Source: Diprion similis (taxonomy: Eukaryota; Arthropoda; Insecta; Hymenoptera; Diprionidae). Taken from it: a stretch of DNA of 64,000 bases. How positions within the stretch are numbered: position 1 is the first letter of the stretch; each line of letters opens with the position of its first letter. The position numbers and the translations under genes are program-made. This document shows positions 13,914 to 27,093 of the stretch, in pieces. The stretch is taken from contig NC_060105.1 in assembly GCF_021155765.1 (NCBI RefSeq), positions 5,888,001 to 5,952,000 on the forward strand, read 5' to 3'. The notes beneath the pieces were generated by a model. The model was not told the origin of the DNA. It worked only from the letters and a program-made list of their open reading frames with translations, and ran no database searches.

Positions 13914-15625
13914 AAAGGGGGGAGTAAAAAGTCTTGAGAGACTTTTTCTTTTTCTCTCTACGATATGTGAGTACCTAAAATTTTGACGACGAAAAGCTAG
14001 ACAATTATACGAAATCGTTTCAAAAATTGATCAGGTATCGTTTGGTTGGTCATCTTCGTATACAATATATGTGTATATAGTATATACATACATTATATAC
14101 GCAATATATTTATTATAGAAGCGCCGCGATCACGAGCGTCGGAAATTTACGACGATTTTTCTTTCCCGTTCCTCCCCATCGAAGAGTCGGCTTCCCTCTA
14201 ACGCTAACCTAATAACCAATAATATAATCGTACAAAAGATAATCGACCGGCGTATCGAATCGACGCCTTTTACGAGGAGCCGCGTGACTAGTGAAATTTA
14301 GCCAACACGTCCGAGTCGCCTCATTTACCTTCACCCTCGCCCATCCCGGGATGGATCACAATTCTCAAGAGAGAGAGAGAGAGAGAGGAAAAAAGGTAAA
14401 AGCACTTGCACTGCTGTTTTTAAACAAAAATTGACGCGTGTAATTTAACTGCTTACTGACGTTGGAGGTGAAAATAATTGGACAAGGATTAGTTCTTAGT
14501 TTTATTCGTTCACACACACGCAGATTTCACCGCCGGCAATGTCTTCCTGAAATCCGAAAAGTATCTTTGACCCTTTATTTCTGGAAGAATTATCTAGGAA
14601 TGTCCCTGAATCCTGTGATGTGAAAATAAAAGGACTAGAGATTCTTGTATAATTCACAGACGCCTGCAGATCGGTATTTAGGCGGAGATATCTCGAAAGG
14701 TATTTCGAAAATTAAAAGCTAAGCAATAATCTTCGTGATAGTTCGATGCCTCGATCAGCCCGAAGAGCCGAAAAAAGCCCGGAGGTGGCACACGCGAGAT
14801 TAGAGTTGGACGAAATTGAAGAGTGATAAAAGGAAGAAGATGACGAAGAAGGAGAAATGGAAGAAGCAGAGAAACGGAGCGAAATAGCTTGTCGTTAATA
14901 TACAATATATTATATTTCTCCGTCGAAACGCCGTTTTTCGTCTAGTTTTGTTATGATAATTGTAGCGAAGGAAGGGTTTCGTTTCGCCCTTAAGCATTAT
15001 TTCAATGCACCCCAAAACGTTTACAATCCATTCTACGGCTCTTCTCGCATATTTAGGCTTGAAAAACTGCAGCGAGGAGGATAGGAATTGACCGGCAATC
15101 GACAGGGCCGTTTTATTCCTCTAAGAATTACGCTTTTCCGTGTCCAATAACCACCGGACAATTACATCAGACAATTTATGAAGCCTATTCTCAACTACGG
15201 CCGGTCAGCAAGTACGCCGAGTCGTTAAAACGATCATCCCGACACGATACAGAGATGTACCCGTTTAATTATCGCATCATCATCATAAATATATCAGTGC
15301 TATGATTATAATATTTCCCTCATTTAACGACCGCTAATCTGTCTCTTTTTCATCCTTTTTCCCCTTTTTCGTTAGCTTCTACCTCTTCTTTTTCTTTTTC
15401 TTCTTATTAGGCATTCGGTAAACAAGCATGTACTTTATTTTATACGATAAGGAAGCCAGTTTGGTATAACCGCACTTTACAAGTGACGGGTAAATTTTAT
15501 ATCCCGTCGCTGTCGGGTTTGCTAATTATTATTTAAGAATAAAAAAAATCTTTCACCGCAACACGCGTTATATCATACTTGATACATTATTTTATACCTG
15601 TTTCAGTTTTCTCTTGTGTAGCTTT

Positions 15626-15792
15626 TACACGGTTAGAAAAAATATGTTCATGTAGGTTCATTCAAATTTTTCGACTGATTACACCATTTTTAGATTAAAT
15701 TGTAACATAACAATTTGAATGTTAAAATGACAAAAAATTCCGTCATATTCACTAAGATTCATCATGTTTAGTCAAATTTTCCTAACATTGTA
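15626..15792. repeat. Possible short degraded MITE
   Basis: TACACGGTTAGAAAA on the left and the inverse of TACAATGTTAGGAAAA on the right are imperfect terminal inverted repeats around a 165 bp AT-rich non-coding segment. Both ends begin with TA. The match is short and degenerate, so chance is possible. Confidence 0.35.
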
Positions 15793-18700
15793 TAAAATCG
15801 TAGACCTTGGCGCGTTGTTTGAAAGTTGCCTCGTTCATCTCTCTCGGCTCTCGGTGGCCGAAGTCTAGGCGCCAGTTTCGGAGTGAGTCCGTGAGACGAA
15901 TTTTGGCGGCATCTCTGATGTACCGAACCACCTCAAGCCTCCCAAGGAGGGGTAATGAGTTTTTTTCTTTCCCTCCGAACCTCGTCTTTTCGGCTCTGGT
16001 TAGTGAATGAAGGAGAGCAGAAACACCCCTGTTCAACGAATGGGTTAACAAGTGACTATACACGACCAGCTTCGGCCGAGTCGCGCAGAGTCAGAGGTGT
16101 TAACCCTGCTGGCGAAAAAGGTCCTTTAGACACGGAGTCAGTTGGGTGTAATCATAATCTCGTGAAGGGGTTGGCTTTGACACCATAAGGAGAGCGATAT
16201 TATGAATTTTCGGTCTACTCGCCCGCTCCACCCCTCCGTGCCTGTAATAACGCATCCCATCGATTCCCTGCGGCTTGGCTTCGTTATTATACCTGCTTTT
16301 TTTTCTTGCCCCCCCCCCCCTCCCGCCCCTCCTTTTTTTGAACGCGTAGGTACTAGCTTTAAGTCAAAGTGCTTCGGCGAGGAGAATCTAATGCAAAACA
16401 CAAAGTTCGTCCAATCGATTGTTAATTACTCTTTCTTGCATGTTATCCCTATAGGCGTGGAGAGGAGAGGAAAGATCCGATATCCGTCTTTTTCTTTTTC
16501 ATCCTTCGGTATAAGGTTCGCCAAAAATAGGTCGTCCTTTTTAACCTCTACATGTGTATACTGTTCATGTTTCTGGGTGGAGTCACATGGTCCTGGTGGT
16601 AAATTAGGCCTGAAATCGATTTCAGACCGGGTGGAATCTAGTCTTTGAAAGTTTGACCACTCTAGGTACACGCCCAGCCGACGGCTCTTTCCTTCCTTCC
16701 ATATTTTCGCCTTTTCGTTTCATCTCGGGGCGACCCAAGCTGCGCACTCGCACGCCTTCTTCTCTCTTTCTCTCTCTCCTTCTCTCTTTTTCTCGCTAAT
16801 TTCATATTAGAATAATACGGAGAATTCTCGGGACTCGTTGACACCCGGACAATGGATCTCGTTTAACTGGCCATTGTGCCAGTGTCACAAGTTCACGCGA
16901 TCGGTCAAGCCTTTGCTTCAATCTTTCTCATCGGTGATGGAAAATCTGAAAGGGAGATGAAGGTTCGAGTTTTGGGAATCGGCTTTGGATTTACACGCGC
17001 AGTTTTCTTCGTAATGTATCATACGTTTTCGTAGTTCCTTTTTCCGGGAATTAATTCGTCCTCTCATGCCAATTGTCGTCGCTGCTTGAATACCTACTCG
17101 CTTCGCTCCGCCTTCTCGGTTAAACGGCGTGAAATCTTCGCTTCGACGAGCCGTCCAAGCGTCCGACGACTCGCCGTGGCGATGCCTAATTTCACAGAGT
17201 TTGGCCGAGACACCATAATGCATCATCCATCGCCCACGCGATTCTGAAACCCATGTGTGCTGAGGGAAATGCTACCACGAATATCGTGTTCGTCGAATAT
17301 TGAATTTCTTTTCGGAACCTTGCCCCAGCATATATTTATGTATACACATGTATATTCAAGAAATCGAAAGCACTAATACTCATCAAAGCTAACTGTATTC
17401 ACATTTAAATAACAAAAAATAAATAAATGAATGAACAAATAAAAATGGAATTCTAATATTCGACGCTTTTGCTTTACACTGCATTTTTTAGAACTTTTTG
17501 ATTCGATTCTCCTTCTATTCTTTCAACATTATTTCGAAAAGTTGTTTATTTCTTTTAAAAGTCTGTTACCGTTATTCCTATAATTGATTCGATGATTAAA
17601 ACAAATCACGCAATTATTGGGACGTGCAGGCTTCGATCATAGATTTGTCGTCGTCGTGACGTTGATTTCTTAACGATTCCTCTATCAAAATTACGCCATA
17701 GTCTACATCGATAATATCTGAACAGAAGGGCGAGACAGTCGATCTTGCAACGCGAGGAAGATCTTATCCTTGGCTCGTTACGTGCTTGATTGGTCCCTAC
17801 TTTGGTCAGCCCTTCGTGTCCGATTTGACAGTTACAAAAGAAGCGAAAGGGTTGTCAGCACAGGGCACAGAGTGGCGAGCTTTGATTCCGACATTTTGTA
17901 TCCCGGGCGTGATTAATGAAACCATTATTGCGGGCTTTCAAATTGAAGGCACCCCCCCCCCCCCTCGCGACAGTAAACGCAATTTAGTTTTTGAATTTCT
18001 CTTTATCTCTCTCTCGCTAGAGGCTGCAATGAAATTCATCTAAATTCCAAAGTTAATTTTGACACTTTTTTTTTGTACATTTTTTTCTCGTTTTTGTTTT
18101 TCCCAATTCGGCAGAGTGCTAACCCATTTGTGATCTGCTCTGAAATTTTCTCGAAAGGTATGCAATTTGCGGTTGTGACAGCCATGGGATTCGGCCTGAC
18201 GTTTTTTCTCGCCTTCGGAAATTCGCATTTCATTTCCGCGCTCATCCTCAGATTACGATGATTATCGCTAAATCGACACGGTTTCTTGGGTGGGCTTGTT
18301 AGCCGAAATGACCGGTCTATTCGACCACCTTGGTCACCTCCGTCGGTGCTGCATCCCGGAAACACGCCCTCTTGGTATTAACGCGTGTTTTGCGACCGCA
18401 AAGATCTGTCATTAAAATTCGCTTAAGGTGAGAAAATAAGGTGCGGAACGAACGCGGAGAAGTCCGAAGTATTTCGGTAAATGAATGCGTCATTAAAACC
18501 CGATCAGCCGATTCTGAAGATCCAGAAAAAAAAAAGAAAACGTAAACGAATTGCTCTGCTTCGATATCTTCTATTAAATATCCTCAGATACGAATAAATC
18601 TTTCACCGTAATTACACGGGGAACAAAACTGCCAATGGCTTCGTTCGAATTTTCTACACAAGCCATTGCAACAGGTTTAAAACCTTTTTTTTGTCCGACG

Positions 18701-20865
18701 ATCTTAATGCCAACGAATTCCGTAAGGATTTTATTTTAATTCTCCTGATTTTTTTCACGAGGGACTTATAAATTCCTTTACTGCCGTTTAATAAATCCGT
18801 TGCGTTAACGATCGTGTCTGTTAATTAATTCCGATTGCCTTGAAATGGTGGAAATAGTTCGCGTGCAAAAGGCTTCGTTTTCGCGTTAGATGCTTTCACT
18901 CCACCGCCGTTTACATTTTGCCACATAATTTAAAGTTTCGAAAAGGTTTATTCACTTTGAACTTTGAGCGATCCGAGGGACAATCAATGAGCTGAAATCC
19001 GTGTGCACCGGTCAACGACCGAAGTCGAGGACTTCCACCCTCGCAGATCTTGCCGGCGATGAGTCGAGACACCTGCTTCTGTACGTATACTGTTCGAAAA
19101 GATCTCGGAGAGTCGCGACGGCCGTCGCAACGCCGCGCCGCGCCGGGGTGAACCGGCTCCACCTGCCGAGATAGCGATAACATTAACATACCTAACCCGT
19201 TAATAACCATAGCCGTGAAAAAAGTACTCGACACTCTATACATTTTATGCAACCGACTACTTGCGGTGCGCTGGTGGTGGCATACGGCACCTTATTTAAC
19301 TTCCCATATAACGATACAGACCTTTGATGATGTTATTTGATTGGAAACGTAACCGCGCGCGGAAGACAGAAAATATATATATGTATATATATATATATAT
19401 ATATGTATATATGGATGAATGAATTTATCACCAGAAGAAGGAATTGGATGTTTCGTTTAAGGGTTCTTTCATGCTACATAAGGCGGCGGTGTTGTGTTCA
19501 ACTAATGACCGTTAATTACAAGACGTCAAAGCGGAAAAACATTATTTACCCTATGGGTGAAAAAATATTTCGGACCGCTTCAGCAGCTATAACGAAAATG
19601 CGAAATCGCTAACAAGATCCATTGTTGGACCGACACGCGCTGGACCGAATTCTGCCCCGCCTTTTCGTCCGCGCAGACTCGAACTGCCCACTCGCTTTTT
19701 TCTCTCATCTCTCTTCCAGAGGTTATAAAAGGCTGACGTGTCTCGCCGGAAGGGCAGCTGACAATGACTGGTCCATCCTCTTTCCTGTCTCCAACAATTT
19801 ACGATAGAGTCAAATTTCTGCTCAGAGTCTAACGGTAATAATAGTCAAAACGCGGTATCGTTCAGACTGACGATTGATGATGATCAGTACAGTGGCACGA
19901 GAGACCGGTTCGAACTCATGCTTTCAAAAAGTCACGAATCCAGTAAGTAGATCCGATTTCATACCAAAAAGATCGAGGCTGAAGTACCGGTTTGATTTAA
20001 TCGGTCTTAACTCCTGATCAGGCTTTCCAAATGATCCTCGGAAAAGGACCTGAACGCTTTATTGTACGATGGAGGGAGAAAGTTTTGGCAAAAAAATCGC
20101 TCCATTTTCGGATTAAGCTCTGATTGTGAGTGATGTCTCGCCGATGCGACGCCCTTAATTTGTACCCTGTACCTCCGGTACGTCGTGCTTCCGTGAACGT
20201 GTTTCTTGTTGTTCTTCGGCCGGGATGGTCATACATACATACTATGGCTCGTATTCGCGGCTGAAAAGCAATTCGCGCGTGGTTCGCGATCGCGGTGCTG
20301 AACGCGACTCGGATACGATTTAGCCCAGCGTTAATTGATCGTTCCACGAGATCGATTAAGAGACTTCGTTCGCGTGGTTCCTTTTAAGGGCCATCTCACC
20401 CCGACATAGCATCACGCTTCGCTCGATCCGCGAGGCTCGTCGACGACTCACTTCACTTGTCGAACGACGATTCATCTCTGTGTGCAAGCTGTACTTTTCT
20501 CTACGTATAAGTATACAAGCGTCACCCTCTATCCCCCAGCTGTTGCTCGATCGCGGATAGAATGTTGTCCAATCGTTGTACGATGTCAAAGCGTTCGGAT
20601 CTCCCTCTCTTACTTAGATGTGTTAGTTGTTCGACGCAAATTCCTCCGAGACTTTTTGCAACATCAATTATTATTTTAATTTCTAAGAATCCGCAAGATC
20701 ACCTCTCTCTCTTTCGCCATCGGGGTAACATTATTATAGTATACCTACAACCTCTACGTGGATATCCATAAGTGACAAGTCGCTCTATACCACACCCAAA
20801 CGAAGTTGGAAGGAAAAAGGTGGAATCTCGTACCATGAGATTTCTGAAAGTTACCTTCTCGATTC

Positions 20866-20868
20866 TCT

Positions 20869-20902
<34 letters not shown>
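20866..20902. repeat. (TTC)n microsatellite
   Basis: A CTT/TTC trinucleotide tract with a single interruption. Confidence 0.9.
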
Positions 20903-20903
<1 letters not shown>

Positions 20904-21640
20904 GTTCCTTTTTCCTCGTCCAGTTTCGCGTTAGAATTGAATTTGAAGAGGTGGCCGACCGATTGAAATGACAGTAATTTTCGACATCTGGTGTCACCTT
21001 TGCTTCCTGGAACCTCAATTAACTTTTCTGCCGACGTTAAATCCTGAGGGACTCATCTCGCCGGAACGACCCGGATTCGTGTCAGGTTCTGCAGGATGAC
21101 CCTGCTTCGGGACAAACTCCTCCTGCTCCAGGACCGAGAAGAACTCGGCGGGCAAGGGACGCACCGAGGATAGGAATTAGGATAGGTAGGACCTACGACT
21201 AGCAGGACTTCTAGAGCCATATGGCAGTGGAACCGAGAGGCTCGTGCCACCGCAGCGGAAGTCATATTTTTATCTCTTGACCAATTATGTTTAGTCATTG
21301 TGATGGAACACTGAAACAACTACTGCAGGCACACGCCATACCTTATGGTGGCCAATTTTGAAACGGCGCCGATGACGGCAACGCGAGTCGAAAGGAAAAC
21401 GACTATGGCTAGGGCGAGTACGAGCCCTATTTTTTGCCTATTTTCTTCTACTTCTTATACTCATTAATTCGTTTTTATTACTATCAATATTGCTGTTGTT
21501 ATTTTTTTTTTTTTTTTTATTTGACTTCGTCATTTCGAGTCTAATACGTTTCTTGACTGAGAAATGATGATAGTAAAATACTTATCGGTGAAATGTGAAT
21601 TGTGGATGTTCACTCTAGTTGTACAGTTTTACAAAATTAT

Positions 21641-22685
21641 GCTTTATTTACAAAATCTTCGAAAAATACAATACATCGTGGTTCGAGTACAATGGGTTTA
21701 CAATAAATGATGAATTCTTTGGTACTTATAATGATTTATAAAATTAGAAACTAATTAGTCAGATTTCTAATACTGGAGGTTAATGGACGTGTCGTTAGTT
21801 ACATATACATATGGGTAATAGGAATAATTTGTTTATGTCGTGACTCTGCGTGTTGTTCGGGTACGTTAAACAAGTCTGTTTTCGATAACTGATTTGAAAT
21901 GAGTTTTAAAACTTGTAGTTCGCTATTAATTTTTATATACGGGGAAAATCCGAGCCATTTAATAAAACTTTTGACTAGACACGAAGAAGTTGAGAAGACT
22001 CAACTTTTAGAAAAGAATACATAATCCAATCCTTTGAAACATTATTATTCAACGACAAAGAATATTGGTCAAGTTGAAAATTTTCCAGCATGTTGCTCTG
22101 ACGTGAAGTTTGTTCGTTTATTCATAGCGATTAACTTTCAACGATTAGAGCTAACTTGTTTTTTTTCTATCCAACCGTTTGTAACGCGTAACTTATGTAC
22201 AAAAAAACTGAGATCATAAAGCTTGTCCGAATAAGGCACGAAATTCACGCTAATTCTATTTCTATGTCTAATTCTTGTTATAGGTTATAGGTTAGAGGAA
22301 AACTAAACGATATTTAATAAGTAATTGTATACGAAACTTCAAATGCCATCAAAAAAAAAAAAAAAATAAGAAGAAGAAGAAAAAAAAATAACATTACCAC
22401 GTATTACATAATCTTTGGATTGTTAGCTGTCTCTTTGTGCGTCGGTGATGAATCACGCATTTAAAAAATTCTACGCTTATTGATTTATAACTACATATAA
22501 AAATTAATCTAATATCTTTCCACACATCTTCGCACACATTCAAACTTATATGTTACACATACTATACATAGTACTTTTCGCACAATCAATATATTATGGC
22601 GTCGAGTCAACTTACTTCTTCTTTGATCATCGATTCGCTAATTAATCCTCTAGTCAAAATTGAATCCAATTCTCCAGATTTTCGA
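21641..22685 (-). other. Candidate 3' UTR and 3' flank of atonal
   Basis: The stretch downstream of the atonal stop codon is AT-rich and has no coding potential. On the minus strand AATAAA hexamers occur at 22122-22117 and 21648-21643, either of which could direct polyadenylation. Which one is used cannot be told from the sequence. Confidence 0.4.
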
Positions 22686-22964
22686 TCACCGTTTCCCGTC
22701 GTGTCTCTCCAGCAAATCGCAAAGTGCCGCGATGTAAGTCTGAGCCATTTGCAGAGTCTCGAATTTGCTCAGCTTGTGATCAGCCCCCAGACTCGGCACG
22801 ACTTCCCTCAGTTTATCGAATGCGTCGTTTAGCCCGTTCATCCGTCTTCTTTCTCGCGCGTTCGCCGCGAGCCTTCGTCTCTTCAAAACGTTCGGCGAGG
22901 GCGGCACGTCGCGAGATCGTCGTCGTCCTCTTCTCGGGCTCGACGTAGGCGAGGTTTCGACTTT
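22686..22964 (-). CDS. ato: atonal coding exon 3 (bHLH)
   Basis: The acceptor has a clear pyrimidine tract ending in TCCTCAG. It encodes an Arg/Ser-rich basic stretch and then the whole bHLH domain, ending ERHDGKR-stop. Confidence 0.92.
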   Translation of the reverse strand, partial: KVETSPTSSPRRGRRRSRDVPPSPNVLKRRRLAANARERRRMNGLNDAFDKLREVVPSLGADHKLSKFETLQMAQTYIAALCDLLERHDGKR

Positions 22965-24048
22965 CTGAGGAATTAAAAAATGCCAAATTTCTTTTACGTC
23001 GCTGGATAATCTCCCCCCTTTTAAATGTGGATCGAGCTTGATCCCTTTTTCGCGAGTGTCCTTGAGGCACTCGTGAAGCAGGATACGCACTCGTTATGAC
23101 GGCATTGCATGTCTGCTCGGGGTAGATAAAAGACTCGCTCTCACCTGAGACGACGTGACGGGATCCCAGCCCAATGATCTCATTTCCGTTTCCGTTTGAA
23201 ACGAGGTCGACTCGCCGGGATGAAATCTTGGCTCTTGGGGCGGGGTTTCGTAACAATAAGCCGGTGGATGATAATCCGTTGAATTCTCTTCGTAAAAAGT
23301 TGACCTCGGTGACGTCAGGTTGTGCTCCATAGCATTGGCTCGCTGAGACTCAAACCTGAAATCATCGAGATGCGTGTCGTGAGAGATGGGGTACTAGAGT
23401 GGCTTGGTACTTCAGCAGGTTTTTTTAGCAACGAGACAGAACGGTCATTTTGAAACATTGCGTCCAACGTTTTTCAAATACATGAGCAAATCTCGTGATT
23501 TGTTTAAATTATACAATATTAGAAGAGAAAAAAAGGTGGAATTTGAATTTTAGAAATCTTAGAACTTTCGGAAAATGTCAAGTTCAACTCTTGGTGCTAC
23601 ACCGAGACCGTGTCAAAGTGAAAAAGTTATATTTTTTTTCCAAACAATGAACACAATATCACAATACAAGACTGTCGTTGGAGTTTAAAATTTAAACGAT
23701 AAGTTTTCCATCCCTCTCCGCTAAAAACTCGACTCACCGTTGCGGGGTTAAAGGAGTGAGCACACCGTAGGGTCCTCTCTCGTATCCTTCCGGTGTCCTG
23801 GGATGAAAGTCCGTGGGTTCCCTGTGATAATCCGATAACTCGAGATCCCTTCTCGGTGTAACATCGCCGTCAGGTTGATAGGCGTCTCTGTAGGGTCCTC
23901 GCATAGTTTCGTAGTTCGGCGAGGTGTAGGGAGATTGATAATTAACAAGATCGAACGAGCGGTTCGGGGTCGGGTAAATCGGCGTAAGCATTTCGGAAGT
24001 AGACTGATTGTAACTGCTGCTGCTGTGGTGGTTCGACAGGAGGGCCAT
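22686..24048 (-). CDS. ato: Atonal-family proneural bHLH transcription factor
   Basis: A DNA-binding transcription factor of the Atonal bHLH family, which in insects dimerises with Daughterless, binds E-boxes and specifies chordotonal, photoreceptor and some olfactory precursors (family knowledge). Three exons, join(24048..23738, 23355..23145, 22964..22686), give 801 nt and 266 residues with consistent phases (2, then 0). The ATG at 24048 has an AAAATGG context and is the first Met after an in-frame TGA at 24135. Residues 1-174 are low in structure and rich in Pro, Tyr, Thr and Arg. The bHLH domain spans about 203-259: basic region [12 protein letters not shown], helix 1 [16 protein letters not shown], helix 2 [20 protein letters not shown]. 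The domain ends seven residues before the stop, as in insect Atonal where the bHLH is C-terminal. The basic-region [10 protein letters not shown] is diagnostic of the Ato group. The paralogues Cato or Amos are the main alternatives. Confidence 0.9.
23145..23355 (-). CDS. ato: atonal coding exon 2
   Basis: The acceptor is TTTCAG|G and the donor CAG|GTGAGA. 211 nt that complete codon 104 and end in phase 0. It encodes a non-conserved linker containing [20 protein letters not shown]. The intron to exon 1 is 382 bp and the one to exon 3 is 180 bp. Confidence 0.85.
23738..24048 (-). CDS. ato: atonal coding exon 1
   Basis: Encodes residues 1 to 103 plus two bases of codon 104. The donor CG|GTGAGT follows LTPLTPQ. 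The transcript starts upstream in a 5' UTR whose end is not determined. Confidence 0.85.
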
Positions 24049-24702
24049 TTTCTTAGCCGTCTTTGAAAGGCCCAGCTGATTAGAAAGTGTCAAATGTCCG
24101 GGCTGCTCCTCCTCCGAAAGGATCGCCCCGGATCATCACCTTCCCGCTGATTTCTCACCGTTCGATTCTCATCCTGATTTCGATGGATCGCGAAAACGCG
24201 AACTCCCAAGCACCACTTTAATTTACTCTCAACGGAGTAAGTCGGAGTCGAGGCGATAGCCGACCAAGTAAACCAAGTAAACCACTGTGACCATCACCAA
24301 CACCTGCAGAATCCTGTGTCGGGCTGCAGTCCGATCGACGGAGAGGTTGCCGGTTGAATGTGGCGCGTGCCAGGGCGGCACTTCACCACGTTAACATATG
24401 GCCATACGAATCGAGCTCATCCCTAGATACCTATGCACCTGGTGCATGCCACCTTCTTCCCTACGCCAAACTTATCCGGGGCATCGCTTCGGGAGAAGCC
24501 CCTGTTTACCTTCCTACATTCTCGGTTCTTCGTGTGTTGGTTTCTAGTTTTTACGCGTTGGAAGTGTTTTTCCCCTCTATCATCCCCCCCTCCCCCCTCT
24601 CTCTCTCTCTCTCTCTCTGAAATACATGTATACGATATACTAAGTCGCCTCTTGTAATATTTTTTAAAGAGACGAACTGTAACTACTACTGGACAGCTGA
24701 TG

Positions 24703-24719
24703 CAGCGGTTTAACCGCTG
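24703..24719. promoter_or_regulatory. 17-bp palindrome beside an E-box upstream of atonal
   Basis: CAGCGGTTTAACCGCTG is a perfect palindrome apart from its central base. It sits 20-35 bp downstream of the candidate TATA box, where transcription would start. An E-box CAGCTG lies at 24694-24699. Palindromes of this kind often bind dimeric factors, but the factor is unknown. Confidence 0.4.
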
Positions 24720-24737
24720 GAAGACGGACGTGGACTT

Positions 24738-24747
24738 ATATTTATAT
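24738..24747 (-). promoter_or_regulatory. Candidate TATA box for atonal
   Basis: The minus strand reads TATATAAATA about 690 bp upstream of the atonal start codon and in the right orientation. Position and match are plausible, but the transcription start is not known. Confidence 0.4.
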
Positions 24748-25585
24748 ACGTTTGTCGTGCAGGTTCATTCTCCAGTTCTGATTGGAAAGCATTGAGGGGT
24801 TACGTTTGTTCAAGTGAACCAATTTTTTTTCACTTGTCATTATTCCAATTCCAACATGTCACGTCTCGTAACAATAAATCAAATAAAATCAGGTTTATAC
24901 TATCACTCTCAGTTTGAATGTCATGATACTCAACACTTGGAAAGACACTTATACACCCGAGTCAAATGACTAGACAACTTTTACTGAAGGCTAGAAATAG
25001 GAATCACTCGAGTTGTAGTGATTTGTCTCAACATTTTTCGCCCACTTCTCATTTTATTAGCAACAATATTGTGTTGGAAAAAAATTAATTTTCCAACGCT
25101 GAAACTTTAAAAATCCTGTCTCCTACTTGATTTTACTCGAGTATATTTATTATTGATATACGACATCGACAGGATTGATTGAAATCGATTGACAGATCTA
25201 CTGTCACGATTTTTGAACTAAATGATTATTGTTTTTACGTTCCCCTCTACTTGGAAGTCATTGACGAAAACTTTCTCTCTCTGTTACTGTATTAGTTTTC
25301 TCTATCCTTCATAGTTCTGCCTGCCCTGAGTTACGCTCACGTGCCGCTCGCTGTGGTCTACATTGAAAATTAATTTCCAATTTTCAATTTCCGATTTATT
25401 TGTGGTGGCGGTGGTGGTGGTGGTGATGGTGATGGTAAATTTTCGAAGCCGCTTTCAAGAGCGGTCGTCGACGACAGATGCGCGAACAATGGAACCCGCA
25501 ACGGGACAGAGACCGGCCATAATGAGGTTAAGAACAATAAAGGAGACCGAAAAGGCGGGAGGGACAGAGAGAAGGATCACGAGAG

Positions 25586-25586
<1 letters not shown>

Positions 25587-25620
<34 letters not shown>

Positions 25621-25622
25621 AA
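25587..25622. repeat. (GAAA)n microsatellite
   Basis: About nine tandem GAAA units. Confidence 0.95.
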
Positions 25623-27093
25623 CCAACCCACCAACGAGGTACCCGCCGGCACGCGACCAGACTATCCAGTCCCCTCCAAGTTTTCTAGGATTAGAGATAA
25701 TTCGCGGGAAACTAGTGAGAGGAATCAAACCAAAGCCGTTCTTCGACATTTGAAGATTCAATTTGAGGAGTCCTTTTGTGAAGATTATCCCGCAGTTACC
25801 TACGTTATTTCGGCATTAATTGCCGAGCAGACATCGAGATGCGAGAGGCTGCTTGTGTTATGTGTGGATACACAACGTACAAAACTTGTGTTTAGCGCAA
25901 GTTGGCGCTGATCGTAGGGGATAATTAGCGCTCTCTTGAGTTAGCTCTTATACTCCCTCCTCGTCCACTCCTCGCCGAAAGGAAGTAGGCGCGGGGTATT
26001 CCCAACGACAATTGGTTCTTGAGGAAAAAGGCAAGGTGCAAGAAGGCAGATCTTGGCTCGATACGGTGCAGTCGGTACCCACCTCGTATGCATACGCGCA
26101 CGTTGAACCTCGCGAGTAACCGACGCGACGGAGAGATTAGACTCCTCTTTTAGTTCGGTTAGGTAATCATTTTTTTAACTACCAACCTTTTTTTTTTTAC
26201 GAAACGTTACGATTCGGGGGAAGAAAGAAACTAATTTTAAATAATTCGGTTTTCACCTGAAGTGTGTAATGATCGCAATAACACAGGCCTGCGATGCTTT
26301 TCCCCTGACAAAACTGAGTTGTAATTTTGGTAGGTATTAGGTTGAATCTATGATGAAAAAATATTTAAAAACATTCCATCGCCTAAATTTTCTGAGAATT
26401 TTTTTACTTTTTTCTTTAGTTATCACAAATCTTTTTAATTTATCGAGTCTTTTGAGTCTTGTTTAAAATTATTGCTGTTTATTTTATAACTAAACATTCA
26501 GTTTTATATTGTTCATGTTTTATTTTATTTTTTATAAAAATTGTTCTAAAACCTGTGAATATGCATATCTTGCATAAAAATAAATCTCTACGTGCTGTAA
26601 AAAACTAGCGATATATCTCAATTCAATATACTTGAGTACGTAAAACAAGTACTATTATTTAAAGATGAAATTAAAAGTTATATTTCGCAGGCCTGTGTGA
26701 TTAGTAACCCATCAAACTCCCTCGCCGACAATTTGATTCCTATTTTCACTTAGGGCTTACACGAGAAAGCATCCGCTGCTGCACCTTTGAAAAATTGTAG
26801 TTCAGCTCGTCCTATCCAATTATCGGATTCTGAATGGGGTGGGGATTCGCCCACGCCCGATGAAAGCATGTGATGAGTCTATGATAGATGTTGTTTTCTG
26901 TTTCGACAATCTGTAGTCTCGGCGTAGAACCCTGCTCCCGTGCTTCTTTCAGATACATTCGTCCTAGTCCGGAGTTTGTACCACCGGTCACTGACTGACT
27001 GAGTGACTGGGTCGGTTGCCATATGGCATTGAATTCAACGAGAGGTTCGGCTATGCCTCTCGAAGACCATTCAATAACATTTTTCAGGAAAAT

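Larger units (their letters stand above)
6096..21640. other. Long gene-free stretch
   Basis: No recognisable coding exon was found on either strand across about 15.5 kb. The open frames present (for example 8493-8843, 16202-16648 and 18911-19252) show no known domain and no convincing splice sites. Content is ordinary insect intergenic DNA with microsatellites, TA-rich blocks near 10380, 11320, 11580-11640 and 14060-14110, and scattered T- and C-runs. Cis-regulatory DNA for the downstream atonal gene could lie here, but nothing in the sequence shows it directly. Confidence 0.5.
24049..27093. other. atonal 5' region and intergenic DNA
   Basis: Between atonal and the odorant receptor I see no further gene. 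A CT (GAGA on the minus strand) tract lies at about 24597-24619, and a promoter-like cluster at 24694-24749. A GAAA repeat at 25587-25622 lies inside a spurious 182-codon open frame. The rest is ordinary AT-rich sequence. Confidence 0.5.

Noticed and set aside
16202..16648. 148-codon plus-strand open frame
   Set aside because: Composition follows C- and T-runs; no recognisable domain and no splice signals.
19895..19930. tRNA-like GGTTCGAA motif
   Set aside because: The flanks do not form an acceptor stem or cloverleaf; the same motif elsewhere (31012, 38359) also lacks tRNA structure.
22813..23256. 147-codon minus-strand open frame over atonal exons
   Set aside because: It is the shifted frame of the atonal bHLH exon and crosses its intron. 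The real frame gives a perfect bHLH domain.
25363..25911. 182-codon plus-strand open frame, the longest in the window
   Set aside because: It is carried by a GGT repeat and a GAAA microsatellite that lack stop codons. No domain, no splice context and no similarity to a known protein.
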